Origin: Niabella sp.
Lineage (GTDB): Bacteria > Bacteroidota > Bacteroidia > Chitinophagales > Chitinophagaceae
Assembly (NCBI GenBank): GCA_017744715.1
Contig: JAGIAT010000003.1
Coordinates: 1 to 64,000 of the forward strand
Direction: 5' to 3'
DNA: 64,000 nt
The notes beneath the pieces are model-generated. The model worked only from the letters and a program-made list of their open reading frames with translations, searched no databases and was not told the DNA's origin. This document shows positions 35,652-43,568 of this stretch, piece after piece (position 1 is the stretch's first letter; every line of letters starts with the position of its first letter). Both the position numbers and the translations under genes were made by a program.

Positions 35652-37031
35652 TCAGCTTCGCTTAAGCATCTTTTCATAATGATCTGTGCCCATAAAGATG
35701 CCTCCGCTGCGTTTATAAAAATCATCATTCAACTCAAACACCCCCTGTTTTACCTGCTGCCAGGATGCCTGCTGTACCGGGTGAAAGGTTTTCATCAGCT
35801 CCCAGTTTTTGTAATTCATATCCCCGTTGGTTTCGATCATTGGCATGCCGATCCCGGGAAATGGCTGTAACCGCCCGGCCAGGTTTTTATGCCAATCCAG
35901 CAGCAGCGGGTTCACGGTAAGATCGGCGCAGATACAGGCTACATTATTTTCGTGTGCCACCTTTGCTATTTTAAAACTCATGCTCAGGGTTTTGGCAATC
36001 CCTTTCAGCACCAGGGCCTTATAACCCTGCTGAATTCTTTTCATTGCATCCGCCTCGGTATGCACACTTTCATCGGCGCCTATGATTACCCCAACATCTT
36101 CAACGGTTTCATTATTGGATTCCCAAAACGGCTCTTCGATCAATCGTATCTGTTCAAACGCGCCGATCTTCCGGGCATGATCGAGGTACCTTAATAAGCT
36201 TTCTTTTTTCTCATACCGCCCGTTTGCATCCAGCGTATAAATAAGCCGTCCATCCCGGGTTTGAGGCGTTCTTAAATGTTTAAGTGTTTGATGTACCAGG
36301 GTAAGCCGTTCCATGTCTGCCTGCAGCATTTGCGCCTGGTTGCCCGGCATCCCCGTTTTTATTTTAAATACAAAATACCCTTCCGAAGCCGCCTTTAACA
36401 GATCCGTCATAGGCATACCATAAGGGATCTGGTACATTACCGCAACCTTTGGATTATGAAGACGGAGCGGTTTCCGGTAAACAGCCGGGATCATGGTGTC
36501 GAAGTCCGCGCACTTGTTTTCGGAGGCATAAACAAGCCAAGCGGCATTGTCTACACTTACCAGGGCGTTATATATAAAGTTCAGATTTACGCTGCTTTGC
36601 CCCGTAAGCGACACGGCGTATTTGCGTACCTCCGGCATAATAGCCAACAAAAGATCAACGGGGGTATCGAAGGGTGTTTCTTTCGTAAGCTGCAATGCTT
36701 TTTCTGATAATGCATACATCAGGGCATTTCCCGCGCTTTCCGAATGTGCCGAAAAAACATCGGGGTCGCCATACAAAACGCTTTGCGTGGCAAGACCTAT
36801 TTTAGGACCGCTTGCAGTGGTTTGCATCGAAGAAACCGCCTGCCATAACTCCGTCAGATACCCACCCTTAAATCCAAAGGGCCGCACCAGGGGCTGCCGT
36901 TCAAAATCAGAAGCAATATGATCAATTTTGATTTTCATGTTTGAAGATTGACGGGCCAGGCCTGTCAACGGTTTTATCGCCGGCAGTAACGACCATGCAA
37001 CTGCATCTTTGATAAAAGACCTTCTTTTCAT
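35652..37031 (-). CDS. Tat-exported enolase-superfamily (mandelate racemase/MLE-like) enzyme
   Basis: A 459-residue protein starting with MKRRSFIKDAVAWSLLPAIK, a short Tat signal. The enolase-superfamily barrel is visible from the KIKTG motif (Lys223, Lys225), with metal ligands LDANGRY (Asp268), LIEEPF (Glu299/Glu300) and GADESVHT (Asp320/Glu321), and a lysine at the end of VLKGIAKT (Lys343 to Lys347). Family members abstract an alpha proton from a carboxylate and act as sugar-acid dehydratases, racemases or epimerases. Export is uncommon for this superfamily. It is followed by the Tat aminotransferase B and preceded by the DHDPS-family gene after 20 bp, so the three are probably co-transcribed. 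Confidence 0.85.
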   Translation of the reverse strand: MKRRSFIKDAVAWSLLPAIKPLTGLARQSSNMKIKIDHIASDFERQPLVRPFGFKGGYLTELWQAVSSMQTTASGPKIGLATQSVLYGDPDVFSAHSESAGNALMYALSEKALQLTKETPFDTPVDLLLAIMPEVRKYAVSLTGQSSVNLNFIYNALVSVDNAAWLVYASENKCADFDTMIPAVYRKPLRLHNPKVAVMYQIPYGMPMTDLLKAASEGYFVFKIKTGMPGNQAQMLQADMERLTLVHQTLKHLRTPQTRDGRLIYTLDANGRYEKKESLLRYLDHARKIGAFEQIRLIEEPFWESNNETVEDVGVIIGADESVHTEADAMKRIQQGYKALVLKGIAKTLSMSFKIAKVAHENNVACICADLTVNPLLLDWHKNLAGRLQPFPGIGMPMIETNGDMNYKNWELMKTFHPVQQASWQQVKQGVFELNDDFYKRSGGIFMGTDHYEKMLKRS

Positions 37032-37051
37032 AACTATCCTTTACCGGGCGT

Positions 37052-38107
37052 CTAATGCATATCCTGCTGTAAGAAAGCTTTTACAAAGTCGTCGTCCACC
37101 AGTTCGGGATAAGCCTGGGTTACCCGTGTTATTTCGTCGGCTTGTCCGGGCGACAAGACTTCATTGGGGTTCAGGCACCAGATCCCGTTTAACAATCCCT
37201 GTCTTTTCAGCACTTCGTGTATCCCGGGAATGCAGCCGTGAAAGCGGTTTGCAGGATCGAAGATCGCCGCATTCATATCGGTAACCCACACATTTTTAGT
37301 AAGCCACGCATCCGCATCGGACCTGTTGCCGGCCTTGTAGGCCTTAACGGCATCCAGCAATGCAGCCGCCTTATGCGTCCATACGGCCCAATGTCCCAAC
37401 AATCCACCGCGGAAATCTTTTTGTACCTGCTTCCCGTTTATATCAAACCGATAAGTGGTCATCAGGTCGGCAATGATATTATCATCATTCCCGGTGTACA
37501 GGGCTATCTCATCTGCCCGCTCAGCGCTGCAAACCGCCCGAACCACATCCAGTGTCTGGTAGCGGTTAAAGGCCGCAATTTTAATGGCATGTACATTGGG
37601 TATCGCTGCAAATTTTTGCCAGAAATCGAAACTCAGGACCCTGCCGCCTACCGCGGGTTGCAGGTAAAACCCAAACACCGGAATGATATCGGCAACAGCC
37701 TTTGTACGCTCGATCAGTGCATCTTCGGTCAGCGTGTTTAACCCGCCCATACTTAATAACCCAAGATGGTACCCGTATTGCTTTGCCAGCCGGGCCTCCT
37801 GCACCGCCTGGTCTGTGGGGCCGCAAATACCCGCCACCTTTACAAACGTTTCTTTGCCGCTTTTTTCAATTTCATCGGCCGCCGTATACAGTACTTTCTC
37901 TAACAGGTTTATTTGAGGTTCTCTGATTTCAAATTGCGTGGAATGCACCGCTACCGCAACGCCCCCGGCACCGCTGGCCAGGTAATAGCGGGTTAACCTG
38001 CGTTGTACGGCTTCATCAAACGTCCGTTCTGCAGTGAGGGCTAAAGGATGCGCCGGTATGGCGATTCCCTCATGCAAGATATTTTTTATTGTTACCGGTA
38101 AACTCAT
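37052..38107 (-). CDS. Dihydrodipicolinate-synthase-family aldolase/lyase
   Basis: A 351-residue TIM-barrel protein without a signal peptide. The Schiff-base lysine lies in VHAIKIAAF (Lys176) and the catalytic tyrosine in FGFYLQP (Tyr148). The N-terminal YYLASGAGGVAVAVHSTQFE corresponds to the glycine-rich pyruvate-binding region, with HST in place of the usual GTTGE. It is longer than DapA (about 290 residues) and has an extended C-terminus. Together with an enolase-superfamily dehydratase it suggests cleavage of a 2-keto-3-deoxy sugar acid, the usual order in non-phosphorylative pathways. It sits 12 bp behind the SDR-like gene and 20 bp ahead of the enolase gene, so one operon is likely. 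Confidence 0.85.
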   Translation of the reverse strand: MSLPVTIKNILHEGIAIPAHPLALTAERTFDEAVQRRLTRYYLASGAGGVAVAVHSTQFEIREPQINLLEKVLYTAADEIEKSGKETFVKVAGICGPTDQAVQEARLAKQYGYHLGLLSMGGLNTLTEDALIERTKAVADIIPVFGFYLQPAVGGRVLSFDFWQKFAAIPNVHAIKIAAFNRYQTLDVVRAVCSAERADEIALYTGNDDNIIADLMTTYRFDINGKQVQKDFRGGLLGHWAVWTHKAAALLDAVKAYKAGNRSDADAWLTKNVWVTDMNAAIFDPANRFHGCIPGIHEVLKRQGLLNGIWCLNPNEVLSPGQADEITRVTQAYPELVDDDFVKAFLQQDMH

Positions 38108-38119
38108 AACTGATATGCA

Positions 38120-39136
38120 TTAAAATTGACCTTGCCTTTCCTGGAAATGGGTAGGCTTATTGATTTGTTTTCCTTCCAGGCTGATCCAATCGGCCACCAG
38201 CCGGATCATTTTTCTTAAACCAACACGGGGATAGCCAAAAAGCCGGTGCGCCTCGGAAGCATTACTCAAAAGGGCCGTATCCTGTACCTGCCCTGTAAAT
38301 ACCGGCTGCTTGTTGAACAGGGTTCCAAACTGCGTGGCCAGCCAGGTTAAACTAATGGTTTCGGGGCCCGTTACGTTTAAAACTTTTGCAGGACTGCTGC
38401 AGTGTAAAAAGCTGCGTAACGCGATCTCATTGGCATCACCCTGCCAGATAACATTTACCGCTCCTGTTGAAATATTGATGGGCGTTCCGTTATAAACCGA
38501 TTTCCCTACTTCCAGCAATACCCCGTAACGAAGATCAATGGCATAATTCAACCGGTAAATTAGCACCGGGGTGCCATGCACATTGGAGAAATACTGGAAG
38601 ATGCGTTCGCGCCCCAGGCAGGATTGTCCGTATTCTCCTACCGGATCGGGTTTGGTTTCTTCGGAAAAGCCGCCCTGCTCCAATGTTGAAAAAGGATATA
38701 CATTTCCTGTAGAGAACGCAACGATTCTTGAATTTTTATATTTTTCCGCAACGCGGCCGGGCAGATATGCGTTCATGGCCCATGTAAAGGGTTCATTTCC
38801 CCTGGTACCAAATTTTGTTCCGGCAAGGTACATTACATTCTTAACATCCGGAAGTGCCTGTAACTGGGCTTCATCCAACAGGTCGGCCGCAATCACTTCT
38901 ACACCCAGATCCTCCAGTTCCTTTTTCGCGGATTCATCACTAAACCTGGAAACAGCGATCAGTTTTTTAGAGATGTTTGCCGCACGCAACGCAATGCTGG
39001 CCAGCTTTATCATGCTGGGCCCCATTTTGCCACCGGCTCCCAGGAAAATAATGTCACCATCCAATGCCTGCAGGTCCTTCAGCAAGGCCTCTGATGGCTG
39101 ATACAATTCGTCTTCTATTAACTGCAATTCATTCAT
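38120..39136 (-). CDS. NAD-dependent epimerase/dehydratase-like protein with altered catalytic motif
   Basis: A 338-residue extended-SDR protein. The dinucleotide motif is FLGAGGKMG (residues 31-39), followed by AVSRFSDE after the second strand. The active-site Ser/Thr is in AFSTGNVYPF (about 141-149). The expected YxxxK reads YGQSC (Tyr169, Cys173), so the catalytic lysine is missing. Substrate-proximal segments (VLIYRLNYAIDLRYGVLLEVG) match epimerases acting on nucleotide sugars or uronates. Without the lysine it could be a binding or inactive member, or use another residue. No signal peptide. The gene starts 107 bp past the NRAMP gene and overlaps the operon with the DHDPS-family gene. Confidence 0.8.
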   Translation of the reverse strand: MNELQLIEDELYQPSEALLKDLQALDGDIIFLGAGGKMGPSMIKLASIALRAANISKKLIAVSRFSDESAKKELEDLGVEVIAADLLDEAQLQALPDVKNVMYLAGTKFGTRGNEPFTWAMNAYLPGRVAEKYKNSRIVAFSTGNVYPFSTLEQGGFSEETKPDPVGEYGQSCLGRERIFQYFSNVHGTPVLIYRLNYAIDLRYGVLLEVGKSVYNGTPINISTGAVNVIWQGDANEIALRSFLHCSSPAKVLNVTGPETISLTWLATQFGTLFNKQPVFTGQVQDTALLSNASEAHRLFGYPRVGLRKMIRLVADWISLEGKQINKPTHFQERQGQF

Positions 39137-39243
39137 GTGTTTATTTTTATTGATTTAGGTCCCCGGCAGCAACCGGGATTCATATAAAGGCGCCTGCCTG
39201 CTTTGAACATAAAAACAAATGGCAGCGCTGCTTTTCCCGCTGC

Positions 39244-40470
39244 TTATTTAAAAAACAATTCTTTGATATTGATAACGGCCAATGTCACCAGCATCAGGAG
39301 CCCGATGGCGGCCACAACTTTCGTAAGCGGTGTATTTACATAACGGCCCATTATATTGCGATCGCCGGAGATGATGAACATAGCAATGCCAATAAACGGC
39401 ACTACCAGTATGGTTACACTTTGAGCCAGCACAATCAATTCCAGCGGTGCTCCGTCAAACCGCAAGGCCACAAAAGCGCCGATGACCATTACCAGGGCAA
39501 TCAGTACGCGCACGATATTAGAACTCAACTGTCCCTTGTATCCCAATGCATCGCCCAGCAAGGTACCTCCTACCGAAGCATTTCCGATCAGCGAAGAAAA
39601 CGAAGCCCCAAATAACCCGATCAGAAAAAGATGGGCTGCGTAGTCGCCAAATAATGGCGCCAGTGTTTTAGACATATCCGTGGCCTTGGTTACCACCACG
39701 CCCGCAGGGTGTAAAACAGAAGCGGCACATATTAATACAATACTGGCCATAATACCCAGGATCAGGATACCCGGCAAACTGTCGGAAGGCTTTTGTTTCA
39801 AATCGGGCGATAAGCGCCGCCGCTCCTGTACCATGTATGACTGGTATAAGGCGCCAACGATTGAAAATGCGGAAGCAAACAATGCAATGACCAGTCCCAA
39901 AGAACCCTGGGGCAATGTAGGAACCAGCCCGTTCAGAATACCACTTGCAGAGGGCTTTGCCAGGAAAAAGGTCACAATAAACGACCCAAGCATGATTACG
40001 ATCAGGAGGATCATCACTTTTTCCAGGATCTTATAGAACCCTTTAAAGAACAACAATGCAATACCCAGCGCATTGGCAAGCAGGATCCATACCTTAGCGC
40101 TCACCCCGGTGGTTTCCGCCAGCGATATTCCCACACCGGTTGAATTACCCGCCTGGAAAGAAGCCGTAACAAAAAATACGCCGATCCCCACCAGCACGGA
40201 TACCGGTTTACCCCACCGTTCTTTGATCAGGGATAAAAACGACCGGTCTGAAGCCAGTGCAATGCGGGAAGCCATACTGGTAAATACCGCCATAAAAAAA
40301 ATAGCCACTACAATGGCCCAAAGCAAGTCATAACCATAGGAAGCCCCCAATTTTGAGGTGATGGTCATTTTGCTGGGCCCGAAAACCAGGGCAGCGGTAA
40401 TAATTCCCGGACCTAACACCTGTAATAACCGGCCGGATCCCCGGCGGTTCCCGTTGTCGTTATTTCCCAT
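39244..40470 (-). CDS. Divergent NRAMP-fold membrane transporter
   Basis: The ATG at 40470 gives 408 residues; the frame reaches 40509. Eleven or so hydrophobic segments and the overall pattern (LLQVLGPGIITAALVFGPS, VVAIFFMAVFTSMASRIAL, GVFFVTASFQAGN) place it in the NRAMP/SLC11 family. The metal-binding DPGN of helix 1 reads GPSK (residues 31-34), and the MPH motif of helix 6 is replaced by GALYQS (about 206-211). It is therefore unlikely to be a manganese or iron transporter of the known type and may carry another substrate. Context with sugar-acid enzymes on the same strand suggests an organic substrate, which is inference. It is the first gene of the leftward group and is divergent from GH20. 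Confidence 0.82.
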   Translation of the reverse strand: MGNNDNGNRRGSGRLLQVLGPGIITAALVFGPSKMTITSKLGASYGYDLLWAIVVAIFFMAVFTSMASRIALASDRSFLSLIKERWGKPVSVLVGIGVFFVTASFQAGNSTGVGISLAETTGVSAKVWILLANALGIALLFFKGFYKILEKVMILLIVIMLGSFIVTFFLAKPSASGILNGLVPTLPQGSLGLVIALFASAFSIVGALYQSYMVQERRRLSPDLKQKPSDSLPGILILGIMASIVLICAASVLHPAGVVVTKATDMSKTLAPLFGDYAAHLFLIGLFGASFSSLIGNASVGGTLLGDALGYKGQLSSNIVRVLIALVMVIGAFVALRFDGAPLELIVLAQSVTILVVPFIGIAMFIISGDRNIMGRYVNTPLTKVVAAIGLLMLVTLAVINIKELFFK

Positions 40471-40555
40471 AATTAAAATAGATTTCAGCTGTGTTTGTAC
40501 GCTTTGCAATCATTCAATACCCTTTAAAAAACGAATATAAAAAATAATTTGACAC

Positions 40556-40610
40556 TTGAGTAGTTTTTGCGTATTTTTATTTCAAAAAACCGCATACAAA
40601 ACGCAAACTA
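40556..40610. promoter_or_regulatory. Operator between the NRAMP-like and GH20 genes
   Basis: A right-hand inverted pair of half-sites has GC steps at 40592 and 40603 (CCGCAT and ACGCAAAC, 11 bp apart). On the left a direct TTTTTGCG (GC at 40569) is preceded 11 bp earlier by the weaker TTGAG. The whole forms an inverted repeat like those in modules A and B. TTTG at 40548-40551 and TATTTTTA about 20 bp later are a weak promoter for the rightward GH20 gene, overlapping the operator. Confidence 0.55.
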
Positions 40611-40656
40611 GGTGCTTCATCGCAGCACCGGCGTCCTGTTGCCCCCAAAACGGATT

Positions 40657-42549
40657 ATGAATAAATTATTGCCGGCCCTTATACTCCTGTTTTTTACCAC
40701 GCTTGCCCAGGCGCAAACCAGTCATTTTTCGGACATTATTCCGTATCCCGCCGCTGTAACCGCCAGCCCGGGCCAATTTTCGGTAACCCGTAAAACCGTA
40801 CTCATTTATGATTCGGAAGAAGCAAAGCGTATCGCAGGGCTTTATAATGCCTTCCTGCCCCAGGCCAACGGGTTCCGGTTGTCTGTAAAAAAAGCCGCAA
40901 ACCAGCATTTATCCGGGTACAGCAATGCCATTATTATAAACAGTGCGGCGGGGTCATCGGAGGGCTATCAAATGACCATCAGCCCCAGCTACATACAACT
41001 AAAAGGAACGGGTGCCGGAACTTTTTATGCCGTACAAAGCCTCATCCAGCTATCAACATTTGCCGGCAGCAAGGAAATTCATATACCTGCGGGCACCATC
41101 ACGGATACCCCTAGGTTCGGATACCGGGGAATGCACCTGGATGTAGCCCTGCATCTATTCCCTTTCGAATTTCTCAAGAAGTTTATAGACCTGATGGCGC
41201 AATACAAACTGAACACCTTTCACTGGCATCTGACGGAAGACCAGGGCTGGCGACTGGAAATAAAAAAATACCCCAGGCTCACCGGAGAAGGTGCCTGGCG
41301 TGCGCAAACCCTGCTGGGCAGCGCGCAGGATGTTCCCATGGGATACGACAGTATTCCGCACGGCGGTTTTTACAGCAGGCAGCAGGTAAAAGAACTGGTC
41401 CGGTACGCAGCAGACCGGTATATTACCATTATCCCGGAAATAGAAATGCCCGGGCATTGCATATCGGCATTGGCTGCCTATCCCGAGCTTGCCTGCGGAG
41501 ACAACCCGGGCCCTTTCAAAACCATTGAAAGCTGGGGTATTTACGAGGATGTATTTTGTGCCGGCAAGGAATCGACCTTTACCTTCCTGGAAAACGTATT
41601 GACCGAAGTGATGGAACTATTCCCGTCAAAATACATTCATATCGGCGGGGATGAAGTACCCAAAACCCGTTGGAAAACCTGCAAATACTGTCAAAAACGC
41701 ATTCAGGATAACCACCTCAAAGACGAGCATGAGCTGCAAAGCTATTTTATACAGCGTATTGAAAAATTTGTAAACAGCAAGGGCCGGTCCATTATCGGCT
41801 GGGATGAGATCCTGGAAGGCGGACTCGCTCCCAACGCCATCGTGATGAGCTGGCGGGGCGAAAAAGGCGGAATTGCTGCCGCACAGCAAAACCACCAGGT
41901 GATCATGGCGCCCAATGACTATATTTATTTTGATCATTACCAGGCAAAACCAGCGCAGGAACCCCTTTGCTTCCCCGGCTTTAATCCGCTGAATAAAGTA
42001 TACGATTATAATCCTGCCCCGGATGCGTTAACCGCCGCACAAAAAAAATACATCATGGGTGCGGAAGCCTGTGTATGGACGGAGTATATGGCAACGCCCG
42101 CAAAAGTAGAGTACATGATCCTGCCCCGGATGCTGGCCTTTGCGGAAGGCTGCTGGACCCCGGTGGCCCAAAAGCAATACAAATCCTTCCTGGAAGACCG
42201 GCTGCCCCTGCATTTATGGGCGATTGACCGGAGAAACGACACGCATTTTTTTGTTCCGATGGCCATTGGTGCAGAAGACGACCGGGTGTTTCAGGGAAAA
42301 AGCTTCACAGTAAGCTTAAAGCCGGCCGTAAAAGACGCCCGTATCTTTTATACGCTGGATAATACGGACCCCAGGGAAACCGATTACCGCTATACCCAAC
42401 CCATTGTGATAAAAGTTCCGGATGGGGAAAAAAGAATCTTAAAAACGATCGTCATTACCGCATCCGGCAAACGCAGTGCCATCAGTAAAACCACTTATAT
42501 CAATACGCGCCCGTCTCCGCTTCTGCCGCGGCAACCGTTACCGGAATAA
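40657..42549 (+). CDS. Secreted GH20 beta-N-acetylhexosaminidase
   Basis: The ATG at 40657 starts a signal peptide (MNKLLPALILLFFTTLAQAQ); a frame from 40612 is longer but lacks sense before it. The 630-residue protein has the N-terminal GH20b domain (FSVTRKTVLIYDSEEA to about 150). The catalytic barrel begins with GYRGMHLDVALHLFP and contains KLNTFHWHLTEDQGWRLEIK and the catalytic pair in IGGDEVPK (Asp332, Glu333). A C-terminal chitobiase/FN3-like part with YTLDNTDPRETDYRYTQPI follows. Such enzymes remove terminal GlcNAc or GalNAc from glycans, chitin fragments or peptidoglycan pieces. It opens the rightward operon with MurQ and a FucP-type porter, 95 bp ahead of MurQ. Confidence 0.94.
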   Translation: MNKLLPALILLFFTTLAQAQTSHFSDIIPYPAAVTASPGQFSVTRKTVLIYDSEEAKRIAGLYNAFLPQANGFRLSVKKAANQHLSGYSNAIIINSAAGSSEGYQMTISPSYIQLKGTGAGTFYAVQSLIQLSTFAGSKEIHIPAGTITDTPRFGYRGMHLDVALHLFPFEFLKKFIDLMAQYKLNTFHWHLTEDQGWRLEIKKYPRLTGEGAWRAQTLLGSAQDVPMGYDSIPHGGFYSRQQVKELVRYAADRYITIIPEIEMPGHCISALAAYPELACGDNPGPFKTIESWGIYEDVFCAGKESTFTFLENVLTEVMELFPSKYIHIGGDEVPKTRWKTCKYCQKRIQDNHLKDEHELQSYFIQRIEKFVNSKGRSIIGWDEILEGGLAPNAIVMSWRGEKGGIAAAQQNHQVIMAPNDYIYFDHYQAKPAQEPLCFPGFNPLNKVYDYNPAPDALTAAQKKYIMGAEACVWTEYMATPAKVEYMILPRMLAFAEGCWTPVAQKQYKSFLEDRLPLHLWAIDRRNDTHFFVPMAIGAEDDRVFQGKSFTVSLKPAVKDARIFYTLDNTDPRETDYRYTQPIVIKVPDGEKRILKTIVITASGKRSAISKTTYINTRPSPLLPRQPLPE

Positions 42550-42579
42550 AAAACCACAAAAAAGCATTCAAAATGGACA

Positions 42580-42622
42580 ATTTGCGTATATTCGCAATAA
42601 ATTAACGCACAAAAACCGCACA
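42580..42622. promoter_or_regulatory. Operator upstream of murQ
   Basis: An inverted pair of half-sites with GC steps at 42607 and 42618 (AACGCAC and ACCGCAC, 11 bp apart) is preceded by ATTCGCAA (42594) and a direct ATTTGCG (42584). The pattern matches the half-sites in modules A and B and at 40556-40610. It lies 23-65 bp before the murQ start codon, so it could give murQ and the following genes their own control inside the GH20 run. Confidence 0.5.
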
Positions 42623-42644
42623 CCTCACCGATAAAACGATTTTC

Positions 42645-43472
42645 ATGCAGAATAGAATAACAGAACAGCCATCCAACCACAGACACCTTGAAAAAAAGAC
42701 AATTGAAGAATTAACCGGGCTTATCAATGCAGAGGATAAGCGTGTAGCCCCGGCTGTTGAAAAAGTGCTGCCCCGCATCAACGCGCTTATCGAAGTGATC
42801 GTAGAAAAAATAACGAATGGCGGAAGATTGTTTTATGTAGGTGCCGGCAGCAGTGGCCGTTTATCTGTGTTAGATGTAATTGAGCTTCCGACCACCTATG
42901 GTGTTTCACCCGATTTGTTCCAGGTGATCCTGGCCGGCGGTGTAGACCGGCTGGTGGAAGCCCGCGAAGAAATGGAAGACGATAAAGAGGAAGCCTGGGA
43001 AAAGCTGGAAGCAAAAGGCATTAATCAAAAAGACATCGTGGTAGGTATTTCCGCAAGCGGTACCACTCCTTTTGTGCTGGCAGCACTCGCCCGGTGCAGA
43101 AAAGAGCATATTGATACAGGTTGCATCGTAAGTAATCCGGACAGTCCGATTGCCGCACAGGCCGTTTACCCGGTAGAGGTAATTACCGGACCGGAATTTA
43201 TAACCGGCAGCACCCGTATGAAATGTGCTACGGCCCACAAGATGATCTTTGACATGATCAGCACCACCACGATGGTGCGCCTGGGCCGGATCATCGACAA
43301 TCAGATGGTAAATGTAAAACTCATCAATCATAAAATTACCGACAGGGCTACAAAAATGCTGATGCGACTGGGAAATATCAACGACTATGATACAGCAAAA
43401 GAGCTCCTGTTCCAGAGCGGCAGTGTACAGAACGCGCTCAGATCACTAAATCCTGATAATTATCCTGCATAA
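42645..43472 (+). CDS. murQ: N-acetylmuramic acid 6-phosphate etherase
   Basis: A 275-residue SIS-domain protein. It shows the MurQ start RRVAPAVEKVLPRI-like region, the phosphosugar-binding GAGSSGRLSVLDVIELPTTYGVSPDLF, GISASGTTPFVLAAL, and the diagnostic GPEFITGSTRMKCATAHKMIFDMISTTTMVRLGRI. The enzyme splits the lactyl ether of MurNAc-6-phosphate, giving GlcNAc-6-phosphate and D-lactate, in the cytoplasm. GH20 is upstream and a FucP-type porter lies 96 bp downstream, consistent with salvage of MurNAc from peptidoglycan or wall fragments. No MurNAc kinase is visible in the window, although the etherase needs a phosphorylated substrate. The C-terminus is shorter than in E. coli MurQ. Confidence 0.93.
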   Translation: MQNRITEQPSNHRHLEKKTIEELTGLINAEDKRVAPAVEKVLPRINALIEVIVEKITNGGRLFYVGAGSSGRLSVLDVIELPTTYGVSPDLFQVILAGGVDRLVEAREEMEDDKEEAWEKLEAKGINQKDIVVGISASGTTPFVLAALARCRKEHIDTGCIVSNPDSPIAAQAVYPVEVITGPEFITGSTRMKCATAHKMIFDMISTTTMVRLGRIIDNQMVNVKLINHKITDRATKMLMRLGNINDYDTAKELLFQSGSVQNALRSLNPDNYPA

Positions 43473-43568
43473 ATCCATTTATTCGCAGGAGGCGGCTCCG
43501 CCGGTGCAGCGATGATAGAACGGCTCCATTTTTAACAAAATCAAAAAAGCAACAGACAACTACAACAT

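Noticed and set aside
39244..40470. Manganese transporter MntH
   Set aside because: The DPGN and MPH metal motifs are missing, so only the NRAMP fold is claimed.
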